From Stutzerimonas kunmingensis (GTDB taxonomy: Bacteria; Pseudomonadota; Gammaproteobacteria; Pseudomonadales; Pseudomonadaceae): 64,000 nucleotides of DNA. A program made the position numbers and the translations under genes. Below the pieces are notes generated by a model that was not told where the DNA came from, searched no databases, and saw only the letters and a list, made by a program, of their open reading frames with translations. Location: positions 62,001-126,000 of the forward strand of contig NZ_FORS01000009.1 of assembly GCF_900114065.1 (NCBI RefSeq), given 5' to 3'. Below, piece after piece: positions 1 to 9,101 of this stretch (positions are counted from its first letter, which is position 1; the number at the start of each line of letters is the position of its first letter).

Positions 1-779
1 TGGGCGAAGGCGTCAGCGGTTTCGAGCTAGGCCAGCGGGTCGGCATTCCCTGGCTCGGGCATACCTGCGGCACCTGCAGCTATTGCCAGCACGCCGAGGA
101 AAACCTCTGCGATGCGCCGCAGTTCACCGGCTACACGCGGCCGGGCGGTTATGCCGAATACGTGGTGGCCGACGCGCGCTTCGCCTTTGCCCTCGGCGAG
201 GAGGGCGATGCCGTGGCACTGGCGCCGCTGCTCTGCGCTGGGCTGATCGGCTGGCGTTCGCTGGTCAAGGCCGGTGATGGCAAACGTCTCGGGCTGTACG
301 GTTTCGGCGCCGCGGCACATATCGTCATGCAGGTGGCGCGTTGGCAGGGGCGCGACGTGTATGCCTTCAGCCGCCCGGGCGATGTGGCCGCGCAGGATTT
401 CGCTCGTTCGCTGGGTGCGGTTTGGGCCGGGGATTCAGGGGAGCTGCCACCGGTGCCGCTGGATGCGGCGATCATCTATGCACCGGCCGGTGAGCTGGTG
501 CCGGCGGCGCTGCGAGCCGTGCGCAAGGGCGGCCGGGTGGTCTGTGCCGGCATCCACATGAGCGACATTCCGAGCTTCCCCTACGACATCCTCTGGCAGG
601 AGCGCGAGCTGGTTTCGGTGGCCAACCTGACCCGTCAGGACGGCCTGGACTTCTTCCCGGTCGCCGCGCAGGTCGGCATTCATACCGAAACCCATGCCTA
701 TCCGCTGGAACAGGCCAACCAGGCGCTGGACGATCTGCGCCATGGACGCTTCCAGGGCGCGGCAGTGCTGGTGCCCTGA
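1..779 (+). CDS. Zinc-dependent alcohol dehydrogenase, 5' end missing
   Basis: This is the C-terminal 258 or so residues of a medium-chain, zinc-dependent alcohol dehydrogenase that oxidises alcohols to aldehydes with NAD(P). The reading frame is open from base 3, so the start codon lies upstream of the window. Near the beginning the translation carries CGTCSYCQHAEENLC, the spacing of the four cysteines that hold the structural zinc. The nucleotide-binding fold follows, with GLYGFGAAAH as a slightly divergent glycine motif. The catalytic-zinc residues would be in the missing part. The closest type is the AdhP/AdhA-like group of proteobacteria. Exact substrate cannot be told. A bidirectional terminator-like hairpin near 907-930 follows the gene, which converges on metQ. 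Confidence 0.85.
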   Translation, partial: GEGVSGFELGQRVGIPWLGHTCGTCSYCQHAEENLCDAPQFTGYTRPGGYAEYVVADARFAFALGEEGDAVALAPLLCAGLIGWRSLVKAGDGKRLGLYGFGAAAHIVMQVARWQGRDVYAFSRPGDVAAQDFARSLGAVWAGDSGELPPVPLDAAIIYAPAGELVPAALRAVRKGGRVVCAGIHMSDIPSFPYDILWQERELVSVANLTRQDGLDFFPVAAQVGIHTETHAYPLEQANQALDDLRHGRFQGAAVLVP

Positions 780-821
780 CGGGGCGGCGTGATGAAACGG
801 TGGAAAATCGCTGCGCGAGTG

Positions 822-864
822 TTCCACCCTACGAGGCATCGGCATGAGTTCTCGTAGGGTGGAA
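822..864. repeat. 13-bp inverted repeat of the gtagggtgg family
   Basis: The arm ttccaccctacga (822-834) is perfectly complementary to tcgtagggtggaa (852-864). It lies between the convergent alcohol dehydrogenase and metQ genes. The same gtagggtgg core recurs in other gaps between genes of this window, near 11501-11564, 14677-14708, 40946-40976 and 48153, so this is one member of a dispersed hairpin repeat family. Confidence 0.6.
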
Positions 865-906
865 AACGGTGCAGCCTTTTCAACCGGATGGCCGAGCCCT
901 CAAACG

Positions 907-930
907 AAAAACCCCGCCGAGGCGGGGTTT
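907..930 (-). terminator. Rho-independent terminator of metQ
   Basis: A GC-rich stem (aaccccgcc paired with ggcggggtt) with a very short loop is flanked by A residues on the plus strand, which give a T tract when read on the minus strand. It begins about 23 bp past the metQ stop codon. It may also stop transcription from the convergent alcohol dehydrogenase gene. Confidence 0.75.
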
Positions 931-952
931 GTTCAGGACTACGCGGTCACGG

Positions 953-1723
953 TCAGAAGGCCGGAACCACGGCACCCTTGTACTTCTCCTCGATGAACTT
1001 GCGCACTTCCTCGCTGTGCAGCGCGGCGGCCAGCTTCTGCATAGCGTCGCTGTCCTTGTTGTCCGGACGGGCAACAAGGATGTTCACGTAGGGCGAGTCG
1101 CTGCCTTCGATGACCAGGGCGTCCTGGGTCGGGTTCAGCTTGGCTTCCAGCGCGTAGTTGGTGTTGATCAGCGCCAGGTCGACCTGGGTCAGCACGCGCG
1201 GCAGGGTCGCGGCTTCCAGTTCACGGATCTTGATGTTCTTCGGATTCTCGGCGATGTCCTTCGGCGTGGCGGTGATGCCGGCACCATCCTTCAGCGTGAT
1301 CACGCCGGCCTTGGCCAGCAGCAGCAGGGCGCGGCCGCCGTTGGTGGCGTCGTTGGGAATGACCACGGTGGCGCCACTGGGCAGTTCGTCCAGCGACTTG
1401 ACCTTGCTCGAGTAGGCGCCGAAGGGCTCGATATGTACACCGGCAACGCTGACCAGCTCGGTGCCCTTGCCCTTGTTGAACTCATCCAGGTACGGCTGGT
1501 GCTGGAAGAAGTTGGCGTCCAGGCGCTTCTCGGCGACCTGGATGTTCGGCTGCACGTAGTCGGTGAACACCTTCACGTTCAGCTCGACGCCTTGCTCGGC
1601 CAGCTGCGGCTTGACGAACTCCAGCAGCTCGGCGTGCGGCACGGCGGTGGCGGCGACGTTCAGGGTTTCGGCCTGCGCGGAAAACGCGGCAACGGCGGCC
1701 AGGGCGACAATCAGTTTCTTCAT
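953..1723 (-). CDS. metQ: Methionine-binding periplasmic protein MetQ
   Basis: MetQ is the substrate-binding protein of the D/L-methionine ABC importer MetNIQ. The 256-residue product begins with a cleavable signal peptide (MKKLIVALAAVAAFSAQA) that lacks a lipobox cysteine, so it should be a soluble periplasmic protein rather than a lipoprotein. Typical NlpA/MetQ family signatures follow, such as NVAATAVPHAELLEFVKPQL and LDANFFQHQPYLDEFN. The start has a good AAGGA ribosome site 9 bases upstream. It is the last gene of the metN-metI-metQ set, but it is separated from metI by 255 bp that contain a MITE-like element, so expression relative to metNI may differ from the usual operon. Confidence 0.93.
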   Translation of the reverse strand: MKKLIVALAAVAAFSAQAETLNVAATAVPHAELLEFVKPQLAEQGVELNVKVFTDYVQPNIQVAEKRLDANFFQHQPYLDEFNKGKGTELVSVAGVHIEPFGAYSSKVKSLDELPSGATVVIPNDATNGGRALLLLAKAGVITLKDGAGITATPKDIAENPKNIKIRELEAATLPRVLTQVDLALINTNYALEAKLNPTQDALVIEGSDSPYVNILVARPDNKDSDAMQKLAAALHSEEVRKFIEEKYKGAVVPAF

Positions 1724-1772
1724 CGTTCGGTTCCTTCAGAGGTAGATCGGGGTGCGAATTTCGCTCGCCCTA

Positions 1773-1971
1773 GCAAGCCGTCGAAAAACTAGCTGCGTTG
1801 GCAATACTGCGTTAAAAACAGGCTCGGAGTGCTCATTTAGAGTACTAAACTCCGCGTCCTCGCCTGTTTTGACTCGTTACACTCACCCTTCGGGCCAGCC
1901 TTCGGCTGTTACTCCCGCTGGTCGTTGCGCCTTGTCTTGCCTGCCTCGCCTACGTTTTTTCAACGGCCTGC
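1773..1971. mobile_element. MITE-like element with imperfect terminal inverted repeats
   Basis: The segment begins gcaagccgtcgaaaaac and ends with the complement of gcaggccgttgaaaaaacg, giving imperfect terminal inverted repeats of about 17 bases. It is about 199 bp long and codes for no recognisable protein. Internally aaacaggc near 1814 pairs with gcctgttt near 1862, so the transcript could fold into a long hairpin. It lies only 7 bp after the metI stop codon and splits metNI from metQ. I recall similar non-coding repeats from other Pseudomonas/Stutzerimonas genomes, but no search was made. Transposition by a related enzyme in trans is inferred from the ends only. Confidence 0.6.
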
Positions 1972-1978
1972 TGATGGT

Positions 1979-2656
1979 TCATTTGCGCGAAAAGTGCGTC
2001 ACCAGCCTGTCGCCGACGCTTTGCAGCACCTGCACCAGCACCAGCAGCAGGACCACGGTGACGACCATCACGTCGGTCTGGAAACGCTGGTAGCCGAAGC
2101 GGATGGCCAGGTCACCGAGGCCGCCGGCCCCCACCACACCGGCCATCGCGGTGTAGGACACCAGGGTGATGGCGGTGACGGTAATGGCGGCGATGATGCC
2201 CGGACGCGCTTCCGGCAGCAATGCGCTGAAGATGATCTGCCGCGTCGTGGCACCCATGGCCTGTGTCGCCTCAATGATGCCGCGGTCCACCTCGCGCAGC
2301 GCGGTCTCCACCAAGCGCGCGAAGAACGGCGCAGCGCCCACCACCAGCGGCGGGATGGCACCGGCCACGCCCAGCGAGGTGCCGGTGATCAGCACGGTGA
2401 AGGGGATCATCACGATCAGCAGGATGATGAACGGCAGCGAGCGCAGCACGTTGACCACGAATGACAGCGCGGCATACAGCGGGGCATTTTCGAACAGCTG
2501 ACGCGGGCCGCAGAGAAACAGCAGCACGCCCAGCGGCAGGCCAAGCAGGATGGTGAACAGCAGCGAGCCGCCGAGCATCAGCAGGGTGTCCAGCGTCGCC
2601 AGCCAGATCTCGTACCAGTCGACATTCCCCAACAAGGAGCTGAAAAGGGCTTCCAT
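1979..2656 (-). CDS. metI: Methionine ABC transporter permease MetI
   Basis: MetI is the inner-membrane permease of the methionine importer. The 225-residue sequence has about five hydrophobic helices and the permease loop motif that contacts the ATPase, visible as EATQAMGATTRQIIFSALLPEA around residues 129-150. Length is typical of the family. Its ATG overlaps the metN stop by one base (TGATG), so the two genes are translationally coupled. The stop codon lies 7 bp from the MITE-like element that separates it from metQ. Confidence 0.93.
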   Translation of the reverse strand: MEALFSSLLGNVDWYEIWLATLDTLLMLGGSLLFTILLGLPLGVLLFLCGPRQLFENAPLYAALSFVVNVLRSLPFIILLIVMIPFTVLITGTSLGVAGAIPPLVVGAAPFFARLVETALREVDRGIIEATQAMGATTRQIIFSALLPEARPGIIAAITVTAITLVSYTAMAGVVGAGGLGDLAIRFGYQRFQTDVMVVTVVLLLVLVQVLQSVGDRLVTHFSRK

Positions 2657-3663
2657 CAGCGCAATACCTCCACGTGCACGTCAGCGGCCTGCAGTTGTGC
2701 CATTGCCGCTGCCATGTCACCGCCGATCAGCGCCAGCGTGAGCTGGCCGTAGGGGGTGTCCTTGATGCGATCGATGCGCCCGGACAGGATGCTGTAGTCG
2801 ACCCCGGTTTCACGGGCGACCGTGCCCAGCAGCGGCTTGTAGGTGGCGTCGCCCTGGAAGGTCAGGCGCAGGATGCGGCCCGGCACATGAGCGAAATCGT
2901 CGTGCAGCTCGCTTTCATCCATCGCCTCGTCTTCCAGCACGAAGCGCTGGGTAGTCGGGTGCTTGGGATGCAGGAACACTTCGGTGACCGGCCCCTGTTC
3001 GACGATGGCACCGGCATCCATCACCGCGACGCGGTCGCAGACGCGGCGGATCACGTCCATCTCGTGGGTGATCAGCACGATGGTCAGCTTCAGTTCGCGA
3101 TTGATCTCGGCCAGCAGCTGCAGCACCGATGCGGTCGTCTGCGGGTCGAGGGCGCTGGTGGCTTCGTCGCAGAGCAGGATGCTCGGCTCGGTGGCCAGCG
3201 CACGGGCAATACCGACGCGCTGCTTCTGACCACCGGAGAGCTGCGCCGGGTACTTGCGCGCGTGGTCCTTGAGGCCGACACGGTCGAGCAGGGCGGCGAC
3301 GCGGGCGTCGATCTCACTGCGCGAGCGAATGCCGGCCAGGCGCAGCGGCATGGCGACGTTGTCGGCCACGGTCTTGGACATCAGCAGGTTGAAGTGCTGG
3401 AAGATCATCCCGACGCGCTGGCGGAAGCGCCGCAGGCCGTCGGCATCGAGCGCGGTGACATCTTCGCCGTTGACCAGGATGCGCCCGCCGGAGGGTTCCT
3501 CGAGGCGGTTGATCAGACGCAGCAGCGTGCTCTTGCCGGCGCCAGAATGGCCGATCAGGCCGAAGACTTCACCGGAGGCAATCTCCAGCTGCGTCGGCTG
3601 CAGGGCAGGGACGTCTCTGCCGCCGGTCCGATAGGTTTTGTGGACTTGATGGAATTCGATCAC
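2656..3663 (-). CDS. metN: Methionine ABC transporter ATPase MetN
   Basis: MetN powers methionine uptake from the cytoplasmic side. I chose the GTG at 3663, which has AAGG a few bases upstream and gives 335 residues starting [12 protein letters not shown] after the initiator; the frame stays open further upstream but that part looks non-coding. Walker A is GHSGAGKST, the signature is LSGGQKQR and Walker B is [12 protein letters not shown]. The C-terminal 80 or so residues match the NIL domain that senses methionine in MetN proteins (transinhibition), including [20 protein letters not shown]. It is the first gene of the met set and faces away from katE. Confidence 0.93.
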   Translation of the reverse strand: MIEFHQVHKTYRTGGRDVPALQPTQLEIASGEVFGLIGHSGAGKSTLLRLINRLEEPSGGRILVNGEDVTALDADGLRRFRQRVGMIFQHFNLLMSKTVADNVAMPLRLAGIRSRSEIDARVAALLDRVGLKDHARKYPAQLSGGQKQRVGIARALATEPSILLCDEATSALDPQTTASVLQLLAEINRELKLTIVLITHEMDVIRRVCDRVAVMDAGAIVEQGPVTEVFLHPKHPTTQRFVLEDEAMDESELHDDFAHVPGRILRLTFQGDATYKPLLGTVARETGVDYSILSGRIDRIKDTPYGQLTLALIGGDMAAAMAQLQAADVHVEVLR

Positions 3664-3927
3664 GGGCGAACCTTGTGGGTGCGGCGTTCGTTGCCGGGAT
3701 ATTCGGCGAAAGCCGGGCATTCTACCCGTTTGCCGGTCGGGTCGCTCGAATGTGCCCATTCGATTGACTGAATATATCGCTGCCATAGGCAATGCAAATC
3801 GTCGCAGCCGGCAACCTTGCAGCCGTTGCCGGGGTCACTAACCGGTACGCCGTGAATTGATCACGCATCTGGCCAGCCCCCGGCCCGATCGTTCGCGGTT
3901 CAGCTAACCGGCTAACCGAGGCCCATC

Positions 3928-6063
3928 ATGACGCACAAGACCCCCAAACAGAGCGAGCTCGCCGGCACCGATACCGTCGACCGCGCCAATCACAACGCCA
4001 AGCTCGATCAGCTGGAAGAGTTTCGCAGCGACGCCACCGGCGAGGCGCTGCGCACCAACCAGGGCGTGAAGATCGCCGACAACCAGAACACCCTTAAGGC
4101 CGGCGATCGTGGGCCCTCGCTGCTCGAAGACTTCATCATGCGCGAGAAGCTCACTCACTTTGACCACGAGCGCATCCCCGAGCGCATCGTGCATGCGCGT
4201 GGTTCGGCGGCGCACGGTGTGTTCGTCAGCTACGCCGACCACAGCTGGCTGACCAAGGCCTCGTTTCTCGCCGCCGAAGGCAAGGAAACCCCGGTCTTCA
4301 CGCGCTTCTCCACCGTGCAGGGCTCGCGCGGCTCGGCAGACACCGTGCGCGACGTGCGCGGCTTCGCCACCAAGTTCTACACCGACGAGGGCAACTTCGA
4401 TCTGGTCGGCAACAACATGCCGGTGTTCTTCATTCAGGACGCGATCAAGTTTCCGGACTTCGTGCATGCGGTGAAACCCGAGCCGCACAACGAGATCCCG
4501 CAGGCGCAGTCGGCCCACGACAGCTTCTGGGATTTCGTCTCGCTGACGCCGGAGTCGGCACACATGGTGCTCTGGACCATGTCCGACCGCGCCCTGCCGC
4601 GCAGCTTCCGGGCGATGGAAGGCTTTGGCGTGCACACCTTCCGCCTGATCAACGCCGAGGGCGTCAGCCGCTTCGTCAAGTTTCACTGGAAGCCGGTCGC
4701 GGGCGCCTTCTCGCTGGTCTGGGACGAGACGCTGAAGATTGCCGGCAAGGACCCGGACTTCAACCGCCGCGACATGTGGGAGTCCATCGAGATGGGCGAC
4801 TACTTCGAGTGGGAGCTGGGCGTGCAGGTGGTGGAAGAGGCCGACGAGCACAAGTTCGATTTCGACCTGCTCGACCCGACCAAGATCATTCCCGAGGAGC
4901 TGGTGCCGGTGCAGAAGCTCGGCAAGATGACCCTCAACCGCAACCCGGACAACTTCTTCGCCGAAACCGAGCAGGCCGCCTTCCACATCGGTCACATCGT
5001 TCCGGGCATCGACTTCACCAATGACCCGCTGCTGCAGGGCCGGTTGTTCTCCTACACCGACACCCAGCTGCTGCGTCTCGGTGGGCCAAACTTCCACGAG
5101 ATCCCGATCAACCGTCCGCTGTGCCCGTTCCACAACAATCAGCGCGACGCCTTCCATCGTCAGACGATCCACAAGGGCCGCGCCAATTACGAGCCCAACT
5201 CGATCGACAGCGGCTGGCCCAAGGAAACCCCGCCGGCGGCCCAGGGCGGCGGCTTCGAGAGCTATCCGGAGCGGGTCGAGGGCCACAAGATCCGCAATCG
5301 CAGCGAATCCTTCGGCGACCACTTCTCCCAGGCCACGCTGTTCTGGAACAGCATGAGCGCGCCGGAGAAGGAGCACATCATCGGCGCCTACACCTTCGAG
5401 CTGGGCAAGGTGGAGCGGGTGTTCATCCGCGAACGCCAGGTCAACGAGATCCTCGCCAATATCGACCTGGAGCTGGCCCGCCGTGTCGCCGAAAACCTGG
5501 GTCTGCCGGCGCCGAGCGCACCGACCGTGACGCCGAAGACGCCAACCCCGCAGGATTCGCCGGCGCTGAGCCTGATGAACCATGCACCGGGCAACATCAA
5601 GTCGCGCAAGGTGGCCATCCTGGTAGCCAACGGCGTCGATGGTGCGGCGATCGATGCGTTCAAGGCCAAGCTGGCCGCGGAGGGCGCGCTGGCCAAGATC
5701 ATCGGTCCGTCACTGGCGCCGGTGAAAACGGCGGACGGCAAGATGCTGCCGGTCGATGCCGCGATGGACGGCATGCCATCGGTGATGTTCGACGCCGTGT
5801 TCGTCCCCGGCGGCGCCGATGCGGCTGCGGCAATGGCCAAGTCTGGCGAGGCCAAGCATTACGTGCTGGAAGCCTACAAGCACCTCAAACCCATCGTGAT
5901 GCTTGGCGCCGCGCGGCCGCTGCTGGCATCGCTCGGCCTGCAGCCCGACACCGGCTTGCTCGAAGGTGACGATGTGGACGGGGTGTTTGGCAACTTTGCC
6001 CAGGCACTCGGTCAACATCGGGTCTGGGCCCGCGAGGGTGCGGCGGAGGCAATTCCCGCCTGA
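3928..6063 (+). CDS. katE: Large-subunit catalase HPII (KatE)
   Basis: This heme catalase decomposes hydrogen peroxide to water and oxygen. The 711-residue product is a clade-2 large-subunit catalase. The distal histidine lies in [12 protein letters not shown] (about residue 89). [16 protein letters not shown] is the family signature, and the proximal heme ligand is the tyrosine in [14 protein letters not shown]. From about residue 555 there is the extra C-terminal flavodoxin/DJ-1-like domain of this clade ([22 protein letters not shown]). It is slightly shorter than the 753-residue E. coli enzyme. The start has GAGG 7 bases upstream. It stands alone: metN diverges from it and a strong terminator follows at 6126-6161. 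The 264-bp upstream gap should hold its promoter, but no clear operator is visible. Confidence 0.95.
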   Translation: MTHKTPKQSELAGTDTVDRANHNAKLDQLEEFRSDATGEALRTNQGVKIADNQNTLKAGDRGPSLLEDFIMREKLTHFDHERIPERIVHARGSAAHGVFVSYADHSWLTKASFLAAEGKETPVFTRFSTVQGSRGSADTVRDVRGFATKFYTDEGNFDLVGNNMPVFFIQDAIKFPDFVHAVKPEPHNEIPQAQSAHDSFWDFVSLTPESAHMVLWTMSDRALPRSFRAMEGFGVHTFRLINAEGVSRFVKFHWKPVAGAFSLVWDETLKIAGKDPDFNRRDMWESIEMGDYFEWELGVQVVEEADEHKFDFDLLDPTKIIPEELVPVQKLGKMTLNRNPDNFFAETEQAAFHIGHIVPGIDFTNDPLLQGRLFSYTDTQLLRLGGPNFHEIPINRPLCPFHNNQRDAFHRQTIHKGRANYEPNSIDSGWPKETPPAAQGGGFESYPERVEGHKIRNRSESFGDHFSQATLFWNSMSAPEKEHIIGAYTFELGKVERVFIRERQVNEILANIDLELARRVAENLGLPAPSAPTVTPKTPTPQDSPALSLMNHAPGNIKSRKVAILVANGVDGAAIDAFKAKLAAEGALAKIIGPSLAPVKTADGKMLPVDAAMDGMPSVMFDAVFVPGGADAAAAMAKSGEAKHYVLEAYKHLKPIVMLGAARPLLASLGLQPDTGLLEGDDVDGVFGNFAQALGQHRVWAREGAAEAIPA

Positions 6064-6125
6064 GGTTTGCGCAAGGTTCGGCGCGGGCGCCAGCCCGCTC
6101 GAAACGTGCTGCGAGCCATCGACCA

Positions 6126-6161
6126 CAGAACGCCGGCGCATGCCGGCGTTCTGCTTTTTTT
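6126..6161 (+). terminator. Rho-independent terminator of katE
   Basis: A perfect 12-base stem (cagaacgccggc paired with gccggcgttctg) with a gcat loop is followed by a run of seven T residues. It starts 62 bp after the katE stop codon. Confidence 0.9.
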
Positions 6162-6264
6162 ACTTGGTTAACTCGCCGCAAAGGCCCGCAATAGACACAG
6201 GTCATGGTCTCGCTGATCTGGCTTGCCCATGCTGAAGGCGTCTGTCAGCGGATGGAGCCATACC

Positions 6265-7752
6265 ATGAGCGATACCCCTAACGTAGCCCTTCGCCAAGGT
6301 CTGCTTGGCATCCCGATCGGTCTGTTGGTGGCCGTACTGGCGCTCATTGGCGTGCTGCTGATGCCACTGCCTGCCGACCTGCCCGTGGCCGGCCAGCGAG
6401 TGCTGGCGATCCTGGTGTTCGCGGTGGTGGTGTGGATCACCGAGGCGGTGTCCTACGAGGTCAGCGCGATCATGATCACCGCGCTGTTGGCGTTCCTCGT
6501 TGGCACGGCGCCTACGCTGGAAAACCCCGAGGTGGTCTACGGCACCTCGAAGGCGATAGGCATGGGGCTTTCCGGTTTCGCCAACCCCGCCTTGGCTCTG
6601 GTCGCGGGCGCGCTGTTCATCGCCGCAGCGATGACGCTTACCGGGCTCGACCGGCGCATTGCCTTGATGACCCTCTCCAGGGTCGGCACCAGTTCGCGGC
6701 ATATCCTCGGCGGCACGCTGGTGGTCATCGTCCTGCTCAGCCTGGTGGTACCCAGCGCCACGGCGCGCGCCGCCTGCGTGGTGCCGATCATGCTTGGCAT
6801 CATCACCGCATTCGGGATCGACAAGCGTTCGAACTTCGCCGCCGGCATGATGATCATCGTCGCCCAAGGCACCAGCATCTGGAACATCGGCATCCAGACC
6901 GCAGCGGCGCAGAACCTGCTGCTGGTGGGCTTCATGGACAAGCTGCTGGGTGAACGAGTCAGCTGGATCGACTGGCTCATCGCCGGCGCACCCTGGGCCG
7001 TGATGATGTCCTTCGTCCTGCTGTTCATCGTGCTCAAGCTGCTGCCGCCGGAAACCGAGCGGATAGCCGGTGGCAAGGAAGCCGTGGCACGCTCGCTCGC
7101 CGAACTTGGGCCGATGACATCGGCGCAGAAGCGCCTGCTCGCCGTGTCCATCGGGTTGCTGCTGTGCTGGGCCACCGAGGGCAAGCTGCACAGTTTCGAC
7201 ACCACCAGCACCACCTACGCGGGACTGGTGATCCTGATGCTGCCGCGCATCGGCGTGATGAACTGGAAGGAGGTTCAGACGCGAGTGCCTTGGGGCACGG
7301 TGATCGTCTTCGGCGTCGGGATCAGCCTCGGCACGGTATTGCTCACGACCCAGGCCGGACAGTGGCTCGGCGCGCAGGTGGTGGCCCACACCGGGCTTGG
7401 CGTGGTGGGGCCGCTGGGCATCTTCGCCATTCTCGGCGCCTTTCTCATCGTGATCCATCTGGGCTTTGCCAGTGCCACGGCGCTGACCTCGGCCATGCTG
7501 CCGATCCTGATCTCGGTGTTGCTGAGCCTGCCAGGGGATTTCAGCCGGCTGGGGATGACCATGCTGCTTGGCTTTGTCGTCAGCTATGGCTTCATCCTGC
7601 CGATCAACGCGCCGCAGAACATGGTTTGCCTGGGCACCGAGACCTTCAGCGCCCGGCAATTCGCCAAGGTCGGCGTGCTGGTAACGCTGATCGGCTATCT
7701 GAGTATGTTGCTGTTCGCGATGACCTGGTGGCGCTGGCTGGGTTGGGTCTGA
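6265..7752 (+). CDS. DASS/SLC13-family anion permease
   Basis: This is a polytopic inner-membrane transporter of the divalent anion:sodium symporter (SLC13, CitT) superfamily, which imports dicarboxylates, sulfate or related anions. The ATG at 6265 has GGATGGAG about 7 bases upstream and gives 495 residues with roughly twelve hydrophobic segments. Family features include WITEAVSYEVSAIMITALLAFLVG near the N-terminus, the paired helix-hairpin regions around LVVPSATARAACVVPIMLGI and GFASATALTSAMLPILIS, and INAPQNMVCLGTETFS near the C-terminus. The substrate cannot be predicted from sequence alone. It is flanked by the katE terminator upstream and by a convergent metallopeptidase gene downstream, so it is probably monocistronic. 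Confidence 0.85.
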   Translation: MSDTPNVALRQGLLGIPIGLLVAVLALIGVLLMPLPADLPVAGQRVLAILVFAVVVWITEAVSYEVSAIMITALLAFLVGTAPTLENPEVVYGTSKAIGMGLSGFANPALALVAGALFIAAAMTLTGLDRRIALMTLSRVGTSSRHILGGTLVVIVLLSLVVPSATARAACVVPIMLGIITAFGIDKRSNFAAGMMIIVAQGTSIWNIGIQTAAAQNLLLVGFMDKLLGERVSWIDWLIAGAPWAVMMSFVLLFIVLKLLPPETERIAGGKEAVARSLAELGPMTSAQKRLLAVSIGLLLCWATEGKLHSFDTTSTTYAGLVILMLPRIGVMNWKEVQTRVPWGTVIVFGVGISLGTVLLTTQAGQWLGAQVVAHTGLGVVGPLGIFAILGAFLIVIHLGFASATALTSAMLPILISVLLSLPGDFSRLGMTMLLGFVVSYGFILPINAPQNMVCLGTETFSARQFAKVGVLVTLIGYLSMLLFAMTWWRWLGWV

Positions 7753-7794
7753 GCAGCCCTACATTTCGGATCGACGCCTGGCAGCACTGATGCG

Positions 7795-8307
7795 CTAGGC
7801 GTTCTTGCCCGGTAGCGCCTCCAGCTCGCGCCAGTGCAGGAACAGGCGCAGATCGAACTCGATCTGCCCGTAGCCGGGCAGCATGTGTTCGCACAGCTTG
7901 TAGAAGGCGCGGTTGTGCTCGCTTTCGCGCAGGTGGGCGAGCTCATGCACCACGATCATCTTGAGGAATTCCGGCGCTGCCTCGCGAAACAGTGCGGCGA
8001 CGCGGATCTCCTTTTTCGCCTTGAGCTTGCCACCCTGCACCCGTGACACCGCGGTATGCAGGCCCAGCGCGCGATGGGTCAGGTCCAGGCGATTGTCATA
8101 GAGCACCTTGTCGATCGGCGGCGCGCTTTTCAGGTGGTCCTGCTTGAGCTGCTGCACGTAACCATACAGCGCCTTGTCGCTCTGCACCTGATGGCGGCCG
8201 TGGTAGCGCCGCGCGAGGTAATCGCCCAGGCGATCCTCGGCGATCAGCTGGCGTACCTGAGCCAGCAGCGGCTCGGGGTAGCCGCGCAGGTACTTCAGGT
8301 CACTCAT
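7795..8307 (-). CDS. YgjP/SprT-like zinc metallopeptidase (M48-type, DUF45)
   Basis: The 170-residue cytoplasmic protein carries the zinc-peptidase motif HELAHLRESEHNRAFY, an HExxH-like box with a third histidine downstream, as in the YgjP-like (DUF45) metallopeptidases. No signal peptide or membrane segment is visible. The ATG at 8307 overlaps the znuB stop by 4 bases (ATGA), so it should be translated from the znuCB transcript. The open frame continues upstream inside znuB, but those residues are a shadow of znuB. Coupling a zinc-dependent peptidase to the zinc importer suggests expression under zinc limitation. That is inference, and the substrate is unknown. Confidence 0.8.
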   Translation of the reverse strand: MSDLKYLRGYPEPLLAQVRQLIAEDRLGDYLARRYHGRHQVQSDKALYGYVQQLKQDHLKSAPPIDKVLYDNRLDLTHRALGLHTAVSRVQGGKLKAKKEIRVAALFREAAPEFLKMIVVHELAHLRESEHNRAFYKLCEHMLPGYGQIEFDLRLFLHWRELEALPGKNA

Positions 8308-9089
8308 GCGCGCTTCGGCCAGGCGAAGCTGAGCAGGAACAGCGCGGCGGCGCTGACCACGATGGACGGGCCGGCCGGAGTGTCTTCGAACCAGGACAGC
8401 GTTAGCCCCAGGCACACCGCGACGATGCCCAACACGCTGGCGCCAAAGGCCATCTGCTCCGGGGTACGTGCATGGCGCTGCGCCGCGGCGGCGGGAATGA
8501 TCAACAGCGAGGTGATCAGCAGCACGCCGACGATCTTCATCGCCACGGCGATCACCACGGCGATCAGCAGCATCAGCGCCAGGCGGATACCGGCCACCGG
8601 CAGGCCTTCGACCTTGGCCAGCTCCTCGTGCACGGTGATCGCCAAGAGTGGCCGCCACAGCGGAATCAGCATCAGCAGCACCAGGGCGCTGCCGCCGATG
8701 ATCCAGGCCAGGTCGCTCGGCCCCACGGCGAGCAGATCGCCGAACAGATAGCCCATCAGGTCGATGCGCACGTCATCCATGAAGCTCAGCGATACCAGGC
8801 CGAGCGACAGCGTGCTGTGGGCGAGGATGCCGAGCAGCGTGTCCGAGGCCAGCGGCTGGCGCTGCTGCAGGGTGACCAGCAAGAGCGCGAGCAGCACGCA
8901 GCCGACCGTCACCGCCAGGGTCAGGTTGACGTCGAGCATCAGCCCGAGGGCGACGCCGAACAGCGCGGCGTGGGACAGGGTGTCGCCGAAATAGGCCATG
9001 CGCCGCCAGACGACGAAGGAGCCGAGCGGGCCGGCGACCAGCGCCAGGGCGAGGCCGGCGAGCAGGGCGTTGAGAAGGAAATCGGGCAT
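8304..9089 (-). CDS. znuB: Zinc ABC transporter permease ZnuB
   Basis: ZnuB is the inner-membrane channel of the ZnuABC high-affinity zinc importer. The 261 residues contain seven to eight hydrophobic helices and family segments such as GPLGSFVVWRRMAYFGDTLSHAALFGVALG and MKIVGVLLITSLLIIPAAAAQ. It lies 12 bp downstream of znuC and overlaps the following metallopeptidase gene by 4 bases, so zur, znuC, znuB and the peptidase form one transcriptional unit. Confidence 0.93.
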   Translation of the reverse strand: MPDFLLNALLAGLALALVAGPLGSFVVWRRMAYFGDTLSHAALFGVALGLMLDVNLTLAVTVGCVLLALLLVTLQQRQPLASDTLLGILAHSTLSLGLVSLSFMDDVRIDLMGYLFGDLLAVGPSDLAWIIGGSALVLLMLIPLWRPLLAITVHEELAKVEGLPVAGIRLALMLLIAVVIAVAMKIVGVLLITSLLIIPAAAAQRHARTPEQMAFGASVLGIVAVCLGLTLSWFEDTPAGPSIVVSAAALFLLSFAWPKRA

Positions 9090-9101
9090 CGGAGGCTCTG
9101 T

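Noticed and set aside
1724..1978. Riboswitch (SAM type) before metQ
   Set aside because: The bases are explained by a terminal-inverted-repeat element, and no SAM riboswitch core or expression platform is visible.
3904..5583. 559-codon open frame antisense to katE
   Set aside because: It lies wholly opposite the well-supported katE gene and its translation has the Arg/Val/His-rich composition of a reverse-frame shadow in GC-rich DNA, with no recognisable domain or ribosome site.
6202..7659. 485-codon open frame antisense to the DASS permease
   Set aside because: It is rich in His, Gln, Arg and Gly with no domain, which is what the reverse strand of a transmembrane gene gives.
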